Assembly: GCF_014529535.1 (NCBI RefSeq)
Contig: NW_023503372.1
Location: 3,638,988-3,702,987 of the forward strand
Length of the DNA stretch: 64,000 bases
Direction of reading: 5' to 3'
Source of the DNA: Bradysia coprophila
Lineage: Eukaryota; Arthropoda; Insecta; Diptera; Sciaridae
Shown here: positions 1 through 12,300 of the stretch, in pieces
Position numbering within the stretch: position 1 is the stretch's first letter
Layout of the letters: each line of letters opens with the position of its first letter
The notes under the pieces: generated by a model
What the model saw: only the letters and a program-made list of their open reading frames with translations
What the model was told of the DNA's origin: nothing
Databases searched by the model: none
Position numbers and translations under genes: made by a program

Positions 1-704
1 CTAACAATGCACCATAAACAGTTCAAATGGGCTGTATGTAAGACTATACTGGCTTTCAAATCTGTATACACTCAGAATCGATCATTTCATTTTGCTTCCA
101 CTTTATTTTCTCAAATCGTCCCTAATTTTCACAAAAATGTGCAAAATAATGAAAAAATTAGGGAAAATATAGGAAAAAGTTTACCCAAAAATTGTTCCTG
201 GTATGACCACATGTGTACAGTGTTCTGAAGAAAATCAGAGGTTTTCTGTCAGAGATGTACCTTCAAATTATACTCTATTAGTAATTATGTCTCACATCAT
301 CTGCGGCCATAGTTTCTCGCAACAGATAACATTTTTAAGTATTTTCTATCAGAGAAGCAGTTTCCTCTTCAAAAAATCACTGGCATTTTACAGTTTTGTG
401 TTCTTCCGTTCGAAATAACTTCTCTACCTAAAAAAACAATGAAAGGAAATTGGTGGCAATCAATCAATCAAGAGTCACAAAGATTATTATAATCAGTCAT
501 CGTAAGCTACTCTTCTGAGTACAAAAAATCCTAATTTCCCTTCATTGTTTGATAACTACAATCGATCGGTACATTCGACAGATAGCCGTTTTTATTGTCA
601 ATAAAGCGAAATTCTACGCAAATAAATTGGAAACCCGTTGATAAGACAAACTTCATTTTTGGGTGTCATGATTCACATTCAATAAAAATTTCAGCGATGA
701 CGAA
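1..704. other. Probable intron or flank, no recognisable exon
   Basis: AT-rich sequence upstream, in plus-strand terms, of the 711-873 exon. It contains only short chance reading frames. If the 711-873 exon is real, this is intron sequence of that gene. Confidence 0.4.
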
Positions 705-710
705 ACTTAC

Positions 711-873
711 CGAAGCGATTTTGTTTCGACGGAAGTAACGTGGCAATTGCCGATGGATCTTTTTGAATTGCGCCTTCCAAATCGGTGGGATAGCTCTCTT
801 GATAGAATTCGGAGCCTGCCTCTTCCCATCCTTGGGCTTTATTCTTTGACTTTCGGTCCTTTCCGCCTGACAT
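711..873 (-). CDS. First coding exon of an unrecognised gene (partial)
   Basis: An ATG at 873 opens a 54-codon exon that begins MSGGKDRKSKNKAQGWEE and ends ...LLPSKQNRF. It stops at a strong GTAAGT donor (705-710) in phase 1. The start is Lys/Arg-rich and hydrophilic, followed by an acidic and Pro-containing stretch; there is no signal peptide or membrane segment. Read-through past the donor adds only a few residues before a stop. I found no convincing second exon in bases 1-704, so the rest of the gene probably lies beyond the left edge. I do not recognise the family. The clean start, even composition and good donor make a real exon more likely than chance, but function is unknown. Confidence 0.55.
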
Positions 874-984
874 TATGTTTATGATTCACTGGAATGATAT
901 AAAAAAGGTAAATTTAATTTAATGATGTAAATGGTGCGTATAATCTAACGGAAATACAATTTCTTATCGAACATTTCAATAATC

Positions 985-1435
985 AAAGCACTGCTCCTAG
1001 CATTAACACTCGTATGTCGGACTTCAAAATACCTCCAATCTTTGATACATATATGCGTGTCCACTTACACTTATTGTGTGTTTAACTAAGACCAATAACC
1101 ATGACTATTGTCCTAACGAAGTACAATGAGTAAATTTCACTGGGCCTCAATTCTGGAACTTTCGAAATTCCCAATATTCGTAACTTGATCCCATTATAAC
1201 GAAGTTACGAAAGGCATGAGAATCGACGCCTTGGAGTGCAAAATTTGCAACAGCTTGTTTCGCTATGTGTGAGTGTTTAAACCGATTGAATATAAACAAT
1301 TACATTAGCACCAGCTGGTAAGAGAAGCTGTTGCAAATGCTGCACTCCAGGAAATTCAACCTGTGTAAAGCTTATTCTAATATCATCGGCCTGCAAATAT
1401 TTTCTATGGTAATGCTAGGTACAGAGCTACGCTTT
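985..1435. mobile_element. MITE of the CTGCTCCTAGCAT family, with a nested MITE
   Basis: The ends form imperfect inverted repeats of about 28 bp: AAAGCACTGCTCCTAGCATT at 985 and its complement (AATGCTAGGTACAGAGC...) ending at 1435. The inner end near 1385-1415 (GCAAATATTTTCTAT) also matches the second copy at 39734-39934, which supports a family. A different inverted-repeat element is inserted at 1231-1350. No coding capacity is present. Confidence 0.6.
1231..1350. mobile_element. Small foldback MITE nested in the 985-1435 element
   Basis: About 120 bp with inverted ends: TTGGAGTGCAAAATTTGCAA at the left and TTGCAAATGCTGCACTCCAG at the right. The pairing extends through AACAGCTT / AAGCTGTT. 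It is non-coding. Confidence 0.6.
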
Positions 1436-3270
1436 AACTACAAATATTGACAGTCTGCGGGCAGACTTTTATTTATATAGATTAAAAAATATCAGACAGT
1501 ACAATACCTACAGATAGACACCAGTCTCCAGACGTATATGAGTAGTTGGACGCCTATCTATTGTTCTTCCATTTATATATCAATTGCATCAATGAAATAA
1601 CAATAGATGTCCGACTCAATGTGAGTTTTCCATTTTCGTCTGAGTTACGTACAAAATTTTATTCATTTTATTGCATTGCGGTGAATATATCGACATTGAA
1701 CACTGTTTTTCGGAGTATTATACCGAACATTATTTCGGCAAAGTGTGCGCGACGTCACATTTATTAGGTAAATGTTATTATTTACCTATAGTTCATAAGC
1801 CTACATTATTATGTAGATATGTTGGTCGTTTCCGCCAATGCAACAATAGTTATTTGCACACAATTTTACACTCGGCACACCATGAAATACACCAACAACA
1901 AACCCAAATATAAAACACACCGTTCAAGGTTGAACTTGAATGCATAGAAGAAGAATGAGAATAAAAACGAAACCGAAAATACGCGATATAAAGCCGAACG
2001 AGTTGATCGTTCGATGTGCATCACACTACTCGTTGATACGGAGAGTAAGCTCCGCCTTCGTATCAAATTTCTCTCTCTCTCTCTCTCTGACGAATAACAT
2101 AAACAAACTCCACCATTAAGGAAAACATCGTCTGGATCCCCAGAACTGTTTGCAAGGTCTGCTGAGAGAGAACTAAAAAAGTGTGGTTTCCGATAAAAAA
2201 CTTTATTTTATACCAGAGAATATTGCACGTGTAATACTCTCTTGTATATTACACAGACAGTCGTGTTTTGTATTATAAGTATATACGAGTGTATAACGCT
2301 AGCAATATTCCCCGGTATACTATGATACTATTACATGTTAAGGGCACTGAAAAATCCTTCACTGATGAAATGAAGAGTTTTCTGTGCCTGCAGAAGCAAG
2401 TAAAATACTATTGTCTAAGACAGAACATTTTGATATCACTCTCTTCTCTCACTAATATACGTTGAGTTAATAATATCAATCGGCGAATAATATCACTTAC
2501 AACAATTTTAATCGACCAACTGTTGATATCGTCGGAGCTGCGCGCACGCTTACTATCTATCTATAAACTTTCACAACGTAGCGTCGTGTTAAATACCCAA
2601 AATGTCATTATCACCTTCAATTCAATAAATTGAAAACACCAAATTTCTTAGTCATTTCCACACACAAATTTTATCGCAAGCAGTAAGACAAATGGGTGTA
2701 TTTTTAAACACTAAAGATCAATTAAAAACATTAGAATTTTTTTGGTTTTACTGATAAGCTTATCGCGCGCTTGTTTGATTTCGTAGTGGATTAACTAAAA
2801 TGTTTTGAGAAAAGTCGTTATTGTTTTGGTATCAAGATTACATTGCGAGTTTATAGCGGAAGAAAATACTTCAATTATATATTGAGCAAGTGATTGTAGT
2901 TTTTAGAGGTTTTGAATACATAACAATTTTGAGCGAGAGGAAATTAGACATTTTTCGAACTAGTGGTCTAAGAAAACCCTACAAATCTTTATAAAAGTTA
3001 GCACGGCAGTCGAATAGTCTTAGTCAGCTGTAGAAAAACGTTTGAATAAGACGATTGACGGCCAATATTGATAACTTTATCACATTGGAGATAAAAGCTA
3101 TTTTTGGTGCATGCATATAAGTGGTTTAATTTACGCACTAGATGCGAGATTGACAATACAAAATCGTAGGCGAGTTTAGTAACATATCGCCTGCATAAAA
3201 CACAATTTCCATATAATCACTCTGTCGAAATGAGCAACCCCAGACTTCAAACTTTTAGAAACCAAAACCA
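1436..3270. other. Intergenic DNA without a recognised gene
   Basis: AT-rich DNA with short chance frames. A CT dinucleotide tract lies at about 2070-2089. I saw nothing else that repeats or codes. Confidence 0.5.
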
Positions 3271-3274
3271 CTTT

Positions 3275-3460
3275 TCTTATGGAAGTTTCTCCAGGTACAC
3301 GAAACGTACAGGGTAGTGTGGGTTTTCATTAGAAAGGCAATTGCATGTACTTTCGGGGCAAATATGATCTATGGGTTTGGAAGGATCTACGATGAAATAT
3401 GAGTGTAGAAAGACTAGCATCAGCTCGGAGAGAGAGTTTGGGTTTATCTTTACTTGACAC
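3275..3460 (+). repeat. Diverged copy of the GTACAGGGT... dispersed repeat
   Basis: The segment matches the inner part of the repeats at 4785-5360 and 17525-18190: TTTCTCCAGGTACACGAAAC, then GTACAGGGT..GTGTGGG, TCATTAGAAAGG and a C-terminal-like GATGAAATATGAGTG. Only one orientation is present, so it is a fragment. Confidence 0.5.
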
Positions 3461-3656
3461 ATAAAAAATGATATGCGCCTATGCCCAAATGTTTATTCTG
3501 ACGAGTTGGATTATGAACGGCGCCTTCGGCCGGACAAAGGTGCATAATATTTATTAAACGTTTCTCAAATTATAATTTTACTCAAAAACGTCAGGTTGAT
3601 TTTACTTGACTGCGGCAAAACTTCATCTCAAGTTCTTGAGTAAAATGTCTACAGTC

Positions 3657-3764
3657 TTTTACACTTCAAATGTCTCACTGTCAAATTTTTCAGAGAACTT
3701 CATTGTGTCATTGCGAATTGACATTCTTTGGAAAAAATGACAGTGAGACATTTGAAATGTAAAA
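3657..3764. mobile_element. 108-bp foldback element
   Basis: Left arm TTTTACACTTCAAATGTCTC and right arm GAGACATTTGAAATGTAAAA are inverted copies with one mismatch, and the pairing continues through ACTGTCA / TGACAGT. The loop of about 45 bases is unrelated. It has the form of a very short MITE. Confidence 0.7.
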
Positions 3765-4784
3765 GCATGTATCAAAAACTGTAAATGGAAAGAAGCTTTC
3801 CTGTGTTCTTACCGACCTCAGCTTCACTTCGGATTGGTAAAGTTCACACACGGAGTACCATATCCATCATATTCCTCATAATGATATAATTTTCTATTCA
3901 ACGACTCTCATTATGTAAATGACTATTACACCGGCTAGCGGAAAAAAACATTTCTTACACCTGTTTGTAATAAAATGCTCATTATATACCTCCCATTGCT
4001 TCCTCTAATTTTACGCACATGATTTGAAGTGATAATTGTAAAGAGCTCTGTGTCACGTCTCAATTTTGCATGTCGAAAATGAATGGCATCGCATAGTTAG
4101 ATAATTAATAGGCATGTTAATTGAATTAGCATTTACAAGCTTTAAAAAAATGGATAGAGTTACCGCCCTCGACATTGATAGTGAAAACGTATACGTATAG
4201 GAGTGGACAAACGTTAGTTGTGGAGTCCACCCACATAATCATAATCCATGATAATGAAGGGAAGAAAATTTCCCAATAAAATATAAAACGATTTTAGCAT
4301 AAAAAAGAAGTCACAAAAATGTTTAACAAAAAATGGGTAGAATGGTGTGTAGTGAACGTTTCAACAAATATATCATTTAGCTACTGACGGCTAGACACTA
4401 TCATTTCATCAGATTACTTTACGAATTTACTTGGATAGACTTTGCGCTTTTTAGGCTTTGAATCGAGGGTGAGAAAATAACGCCAACCTGGAAATGGCAT
4501 GAGTTTCAGAAAACTTGAAAAATTGTTGCTTTGGTGCGATGGGATATGAGCTTCGCCTTCAGCTTGAATTATAAAACTTTCTACTCGTCAAAATATACCT
4601 TTCAAAACCTTTCAAACACTGATATTCATCTGTAATTGACGACAACGACTAAAAAAATGGCGGTAGCCTCATGTTAATGTGGTCTTTTATGGCAAAAGCT
4701 ATGTCTAAACCGTCTAAACAGACGAAGTAAAAGATCTTGCATCGTATAGAGTTCTTAGGCAATACTTTGAACAAACGAAGTAAC

Positions 4785-5360
4785 AGATTCAGAGGGATTC
4801 TTTTGAAAAACAGCCTACCGAAATCGGACGCATTTTCTATTGGAATTTTTTATATGTGCCTAGAAAGGACTTCGACCCTAGTGGCCAAAACCACTTTCAA
4901 AAAAATTCTTCGAAGTTTGTGTGGCTGGTCAAAGGTGAGCAAAAACCGAAAAGTTGCAATTTTCTTACAAAAATTGCTCCAGTTACACGAGCCGTACAGG
5001 GTCGTGTGGGGTGTCATTAGAAAGGTAATCACATGTACTATTGAGCCGAATAGGGTCTTATTGGGTTTAAAATTCATCCACACTGAAATATGTGCAGTTG
5101 AAGTTTTCAACCGCAGACTTACACTGTTCTTACTGAAATTTCTCGAGGTACACAAAATGTACATGGTCGTGTGGGGTATCATTTGAAAGGTAATTTTATG
5201 AGCTTTTGAGCCAAATAGAGTTTTATGTGGTTTGGATACATATGCGATGAAAAAGAAGTTGAAATGTTTAAGTGTCCATATTTCATCATAGATGCATCCA
5301 AACCACATTAGTCTCTTTTGATATGTTAAATGGGATGTGCTAGCCTCCATTTTAAGCCAA
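4785..5360 (+). repeat. Dispersed foldback repeat, copy 1
   Basis: Starts with AGGGATTCTTTTGAAAAACA and CCTACCGAAATCGGAC, shared with 17525-18190 (both orientations) and 24700-24890 (reverse). Near 5215-5320, GTGGTTTGGATACAT is answered by ATGCATCCAAACCAC, so this copy also folds back. The two overlapping frames here (4737-5186 plus, 4850-5434 minus) mirror each other and run across repeat sequence. I treat them as chance frames rather than genes. Confidence 0.6.
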
Positions 5361-5434
5361 TGAAATGAAAAATCGGTTGGGATGGTCATTGACAAAACCA
5401 TAAAATTGGACTTCGATACCTCACCCTGACTCAC

Positions 5435-7626
5435 AGCTACAACCTTTCGACCCGGCGATACTTTTATTAGAATCGTCTGTCAATTCTCTACAAACTACTA
5501 TTAGATCAAAACCGGCCGGGTCGTTTCATTTCGGGGAAATATTTTCTGAAAAAGTCATGATTTTGAAATTTTGAAATTTTCTTAGAGTCGCCCCGAGCCA
5601 GAGATGTTGGTTAAAAAAAAGAACTTCTTCTACGAAATGATCACCTTGAAATTCCCCATCGATAGCACCATAAATGTCAGGAAGCAAAAATGGTGTGTCC
5701 GATTCATAAAATATTTCACCTTATCAGGGCCGTGATGGTCGTGACTCACACATGTCAGAGAAATCATTCAGCGATGTATGGAACTACGTCCAAAATCAGA
5801 AATCACTCTTGGAGGCATAGGACGACAATTAAAAGTTTCTTTCATAAAAGATTCTCTGGTGTGTACTAAGTGAAACCAGGAGTCAATTGATAAGGCCAAA
5901 GATTACTTTAATCATTGAAAGAACTACCAGATTTGATGATTATCCTAACAGGATGTACAGTTCACATTTACGCTCTGAAAGATTACAGTGATTGATTATC
6001 ACTTTCAATATTTCTGGCCAAATTTATCTAGCAGCTCAGTTATCTACCAACGTACTCTAAACTCAAAAAAACGAAAGACACAAATGAATTTGCTAAAATT
6101 GGAAATACCACCACTTGTGTGGAAACAGTTAAAAACAATTTGTGCTGCGTTAGATTGGCTGTTTTATTTATTTATTAGTTCATTCAAAAGCAGTGACTGA
6201 TTTTATCAGGAAAAAGTTATTAGTCATTTCATTTATGGCATTTGACAGTCTGACTCTTTTAACGTAATTTGAATCTGTGTAAACAGTGTACACGACAGCA
6301 AATATAAATAAATCTACAATTGAAGACGGCATGTCTGTATTTAACCGGAAAAATCAACAAACAGTTTCTTTAATGTATGCTAGAAGAGCGTATAGTCATT
6401 AGAATAAATTATGCGGCACAGATCTGTGCATACAATCAATGGCAAATGTTTCATATTAACCAGACGGTATAATTACTGTCCCAAGTCAGTTAAGCTCATT
6501 TCACAAAGAATTCGTAACTGGATAACATTTATACGGTCTGTATAACAACAAACATTGTGTATATGATGTAGATGATCTCGGTGACATTTTTCTACTTAAA
6601 AAGTTAACATAAAAAGACATAATGATCCATGGGTTCAACAAAGTTCAATAAAAGAGATTCATAACATTAGAATCACGTCACAGCAACTTGTATAATGAAG
6701 AATAAACTGTAATTTATTGTATACAAAAATGATGATGGTACGGTGCAACGCCCTTTGATACATCTCCTAAATCGATAGACAAGAATAATAAAGGAGCAAA
6801 CTAACACCCCGATTGAAGTCCTACGACTACAACATTTCTGTCTGTAGTTTGAACATTTTGTTAGGATTTCGGTCTATGATTGAAAAATGGAATGGTTCTT
6901 TATGCTTACGTTTTGCTTGTTGGTAAATGTTTTATTGCACCATTGCCTCGACTAAATATCGATTTGGTTTCACGGTGTATTATGCGATCACAAAAAGTCT
7001 ATTTTTGTTACAATTTTCACTGATTTAATTCGACTTAAAAATCCAAACGAAAATTGAGCAATCGAACATTGTTACAAGTGTATACGTTTAAGGTGACGAA
7101 TTAGCATCAAGTTTAACACAAGCAACAAAAAAAATGTTGTAAAAAAAAGGGAAAATAAAAAAAAATGTTCAGTCGATTGAAAGTCACGAAGTGATTTATC
7201 TACTTTTGTGTACTTTACGGTCACTCGCGTTAATTGAAAGTAAACGAAACTCAATTTTGACTAAATGATTTTACCACAAAAAGCTGTTATCAATTCACAT
7301 ACACGTCTTATCAGTCATAAATGTTGCGGAAAAGTTATCCAAATTCAATTTCGATTGTTTGTTACAACACAAGAGAACCATCGTTCCATTGTAGGCAAGA
7401 GAGGCTTTTTTTTCGCACAAAACAACAGCGGCGCAATTCGACTGTTTGCGTTCACCATGTTTTTTAGCTGTGTGACAGACTGTCAGAGTGGAGGGAATTG
7501 TATAAATGGTATGGTGAGTTTCTCAGCAGCTGTTCGGTGAAAGAAAATAAATAACAAAAGTTATCCGGCTGTAATTTTGGCTATTGTAGATTATCACGTT
7601 AACGAATTTGCACCTCAAGTTTCAAA
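5435..7626. other. Intergenic DNA upstream of ECHDC3
   Basis: AT-rich sequence with no frame that resembles a protein and no clear inverted repeat. The last few hundred bases presumably carry the ECHDC3 promoter, but I see no convincing TATA or initiator pair. Confidence 0.4.
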
Positions 7627-9134
7627 ATGAATGCTTTACGAAATGTAAGTTGATTATAGTGATGTCACGTCCCGGTTGGGCAAGTAGTGGGCATGTTATA
7701 TAGGGAGCTATACTCTAACAGAATCACTCAGAGTACTCTTATCACCTACTTACTATCATGTCATACGTGGAGGTTGGTTATTGCTTAGACTACTACGTGA
7801 AGTGATCTTGAGCAGATCGGAGGTCGAAGCCTACAGTGTGCCAAATTTTCTATAAATTCAACCGATTGGAATGGCAATTACTCACCTAAACATTTATCCA
7901 GCTAGGTCATTAACCTTACACAGGCAGCAAGCATATCACCAGTATTGTCAAAACTTCGTATTCCTTTGAGTTGCTGATTTTGAACAATGAAAATCTATTA
8001 CTTCTTCTACTTCAACATGTAGTTTGCTATACGCACGGTATTTAGCCAGGATTCATCGTTTTTGTCGATGTTGTCTTTGCCAGATTAAATAGCCGTCCAT
8101 AACTTGCTCGTTGACCTCTGACGACGTTAGAGGCAAAGGTATACTAATCCACTCTCGTCCCAGATATCTCTAAGACTCTGTTCAGTTCCACACAACCGAT
8201 CCTATTGCGTGCAAGCACAGAAACCAACCGTTACAACGGAAACGGATGGCGTTAGGCACATTGTACTCAATAATCCCAAAACGAGGAACTCCCTTTCCAT
8301 GGACATGATGACACAATTGGTTAAGGATATCAAACGGAATCGAGATGACGAACAATTGAGATGTATAGTACTGTCGGCGAGTGAGGGAAAGGTCTTTTCG
8401 GCCGGTCACAATTTGAAAGAATTGACGAAAGAGAGTGGAACGGATTTCCACAAGGCTGTGTTTGTTAAATGTTCGGAATTAATGGTGGAAATAGCAAAAA
8501 GTCCGGTGCCAGTGATTGCGAAAGTGGATGGACTTGCTGGTAATGAACATTTATCGAAGAATTGGATGTGAGTGAACGATTTTAAAGAAAAATTCTATTC
8601 CAGCTGCTGCTGGTTGCCAGTTAATAGCCGCATGTGATTTGGTAGTCTGTTCCGATAGAAGCTCATTCTCGACACCTGGGTACTTTCAAATTGAAATTGC
8701 TAACGTTAATTCCATTTTCTTACATTTTCCTCTAATACTTCACTTACAGCGCAAGTTTTGGAATATTTTGTTCGACACCAGGCATTCCGTTGGTCCGTAA
8801 CATTCCGCGAAAGAAGTCAGCATATATGCTGTTCACCGGTCTTCCACTATCAGCCCAGGAAGCTGTAACCGCTGGTCTCGTCAGTTCGTGTGTACCAGTC
8901 GAACAATTGGATGCCGAAACGGAGAAAATCTGCAATGCCATCAAGACGAAAAGCCGTGCGGTAATCGAATTGGGTAAAAAGTTCTACTACGAACAGATGT
9001 CAATGGATATCAATGTGGCCTACAAGTACGGCGAACAGGTTATGGTAAACAACATAGCTTTAGCGGATGGTCAAGAGGGCATACGTAGTTTCATAGAAAA
9101 GCGAAAGCCAAATTGGTCTCACAGCCGTGAGTGA
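7627..9134 (+). CDS. ECHDC3: Enoyl-CoA hydratase domain-containing protein 3 (mitochondrial)
   Basis: Exons 7627-7644, 8164-8539, 8604-8679 and 8750-9134 give 284 residues. The 6-codon first exon (MNALRN) joins in phase to ISLRLCSVPHNRSY, giving a basic, Ser/Arg-rich leader typical of mitochondrial import; this decides the start. The crotonase fold follows: LNNPKTRNSLS near residues 48-58, the first oxyanion-hole segment FSAGHNL, and the second GLAAAAGCQLIAACD. The tail ends in FIEKRKPNW, as in ECHDC3. Members are crotonase-superfamily proteins without a settled reaction, linked to lipid and insulin biology in vertebrates. A 519-base first intron (7645-8163) holds nothing I recognise. The poly(A) signal AATAAA is at 9237-9242, only 66 bases from the Spt5 stop on the other strand. 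Confidence 0.93.
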
Positions 9135-9210
9135 GCCCGATAAATTGCGGAGTAGGAACGGAACCGAATTGCATTTATGAAACGCTGTGCCACTTATGTC
9201 TCCATTCGTT

Positions 9211-9216
9211 TTTATT
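9211..9216 (-). terminator. Probable poly(A) signal of Spt5
   Basis: TTTATT on the plus strand reads AATAAA on the minus strand, 92 bases past the Spt5 stop. It lies before the ECHDC3 signal, so the two 3' UTRs must overlap. Confidence 0.6.
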
Positions 9217-9236
9217 TAATCCATGAAATGTTATAT

Positions 9237-9242
9237 AATAAA
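9237..9242 (+). terminator. Poly(A) signal of ECHDC3
   Basis: AATAAA 103 bases after the ECHDC3 stop codon. Confidence 0.7.
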
Positions 9243-9307
9243 GCATGAAACTCTATGCCAGAAATATTTACTTTGTAACAGTGCAACTGACACTAATATC
9301 CGCCACC

Positions 9308-12300
9308 TTAGTCAGGCTTAATTTTGCACAAATTTCTCAGCGGCATATACGTGGTATTTCCTGCCTGAAGCTTACAAACTGCATTCATTTGGTCAATGTC
9401 AATAATTCTTCCGGTGGTGTCTCGAAGATCGCCGTAAATGACCTTGAATTCGTCACTGATGCTGGGCAAAACCGGTTCCAACTGTTCGCACTCTATCGAA
9501 ACACTTCGATCTTCTTGCGGTAAGAACACCGAACAGATCCGATTGTTAACCGTTCGAATAACTCCCGTCTGTCCAGCCAAATCACCGTCGTCGTGACTGC
9601 GAATTCGTACCTCAATGTCACTGGTGCACCAATCTCCCAGCTGAGAATCGAGACCAGCGCCAGGCGTTTGTGGATTGAATGGTGAAAACTGGGACGTTCC
9701 AGGTGTATTTGGCGAATACGCCGAAGGAGATGGTGTACCCATGTGTCCGATTTGGTATGGCGATGGACTTGGGCTGGGACTGGGCTGCAGTGGACTGTAT
9801 TCCGACCCGTAAATGTTTCCTCCTGGAGTTTGTGGAGCATACGACGCGTATGGTGTGTTTGAATTGTAAATTGGACTGGGCGATGGATCGTCCAACATGT
9901 CAAAGTCATTGCTTCGAGCCGGAGTATTTGTAACACTCGGGTCCCAGGCATTATGACGTGGAGTCATGCTGCCGTCATGTGACGGTGTCATCGAACCATG
10001 AGGAGTTCGACTACCAATATCGTATTGTGGCGTAGCATTTCCGTGCAGTGGAGTCTTCGATCCGCTGTAAACCGGTGTCTGTGCTCCATATCCAGGAGTT
10101 CTTCCAGGTGTGCGTCCAACTGTGATACTGCCATCTTTGGCCGGAGCTCCAACAACAGCAATGTGATTTCGATCGACCGAAATGGTTTGGCAGGATGAAT
10201 GTAATTCGACACGAGCCGTTGCTTCAGTAGCATCTTTGACAATGCCAACAGCTCCTTTGTACGATCCACCAGTGATTTTGATACTTTTGCCGAGAATTTC
10301 ACGATCTCGTGATATCCGATTACCACCACGTCCTCTGCCACCACCTCCACCACGTCCACGACCACCACCACCCATCGGATGCATCGGAGATTGAATTCTC
10401 GGTGACATAAAGCCCATCATTCCCATGGGACTCATTCCATTGGACGTATTTTTGTTACCGCCGGCCAATTTCAAATGCCGAGTCTTACACACAAAGATGC
10501 CACCGTTCTCGGTGTACATTCGCGAATGCAAAAAGGCCAAATTACGGTACAGATGCTTGATTTCGCCATCTCGACCAGCATGCGGTCCCTCTAAGACTTT
10601 GACGATGTCCTTTCGCCGTATCTGATTTTGATCGGAATCCAATGCGATGGTGTTTCGATTTTCTCGTCGTCTCTGCAGTGCCGTTGGCTTTGATTCCAAC
10701 ACTTTGCCGTTCATGCCAAGAACGTGAAAGTTTTCACGCTCTAAGCGCACAATCACACCAACTGTCTGTGCACTGAAACAAGTAAATTGCGAAACGTTAG
10801 ATGGTCGGAAACTTTCTACTCGTTATGGTCTACTCACTCCAACTGCACTAAATCGCCCCATTCAAACTGTCCCAGGGAATCCACACCCGTCGCCATATCA
10901 GTACACAGTTGCAGATCTCTGGGTAAAACTTCCAGCTCGTGCATTGTCAAATCCGACACCAATACCACACGGCTCGGTTCCACGCGAACGATCAATCCAG
11001 TTTCACCTTCGTATCGACCAGCCAAAACTTTCACATGGTCACCGGTTTTGAAATATTTACGCAATTCGTTGGCTTTGAAGATCAATGGATCCTACGAATT
11101 GTTGGCAGTCAGTTAGTTGGGTCTAGACATAACTTTACCTCTTGTCGTACCTTTAAATCTTCGTGCTTCGGCATAACTGTTATCAAGTATCCATCGATTG
11201 CAATGATCTTGGCCTGCAAATTCTCCAAATCTCCAACGCATACTTCGACGTTGTCGCCCATTGAAAACGAATGCGTTGTTTGTGGATCCTCTCTGCCGGT
11301 GACAGCCAACTCGATATTGATTTCTACAGAAAGGTTAACAATGAAGCCGACAGTCCAATGATCATACGAACGTTAAATTCGTTACCTTCTGGCTGTTCTT
11401 CGAACCGTTCCAATTCGGCTAGCGTTGGCTTCACACCTTCCGACAAAATGGCCGAGATAATGAAATTCTTGTACAAGAATCCCTTGCGTGAATAACGATT
11501 GCCTTCGAACACCAGAAAATCTCCGTCAGACGTGACCTCTCCACCGATAGCTCTGTAAGAATAACTTTCTCATTAAAATTGAAAATTTCAGGCAGAAGCA
11601 TTGCCTTGACTAACCGAATAGCTTCAGGATCGAATGGTTTCGCTGGCGGACGACGTTTTCGTTTGCGTTTCGCGTCATCAGCATCTGTCTGTGTTGTTCT
11701 CAGAGCACCACGCAATCGCGTATAGTCAATGCGCGGCAACAATTTCAGATGAACTTGATTTTGTGCCATGTCCACGTAGTCCACCTGTGCAATGTCATCT
11801 TTGTATTGACTACGCTTTAGCCGAACCCATTGCTTCGGTTTCAATCCGGTCTGTTCTTTGACAACCTTCAGAACGTCTGTCATCTCTTTAATCGGCACCA
11901 TTTCCTGTTTCCATTGTCCCATACGCAAATTGCTGACATTGTTAATGGCCGCCTTCACATGGGTCTGTTTGAATGCTTCGACGTAAATGTATCCTTTCAC
12001 ACCTTCCGGTGCCACTACCGCTTTTATTTGCAACGGCTCGTCCGTGTTTTGATAAGTCAGAAATTTGCGCATCAACAGCAGTGCGGTTATCTTTTCTTCT
12101 CCTATGCGACACTTCACCATCCACAAGTTGGGATCTCTGAAAAAAAATTTTTTTTTCGAAAATCGGTGAGTTGAGGACTTTGATTGAAATTTTCCGTCAA
12201 CTCACTTGATTGTTGGCAGCAACGTCTGCTGTGTAATTTCATCTGACATTTCCTCGCCACCGTCACCGAAATGACGACGTGCAATCGATTCGTCAGCATA

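Noticed and set aside
4737-5434. Two overlapping long frames on opposite strands (149 and 194 codons)
   Set aside because: They mirror each other across a dispersed foldback repeat that recurs at 17.5 kb and 24.7 kb; there is no protein family and no splice logic.
9493-10625. Several long alternative frames across the last Spt5 exon
   Set aside because: Shadow frames of a Gly/Ser/Thr/Pro-rich coding exon; the Spt5 frame matches KOW and CTR features.
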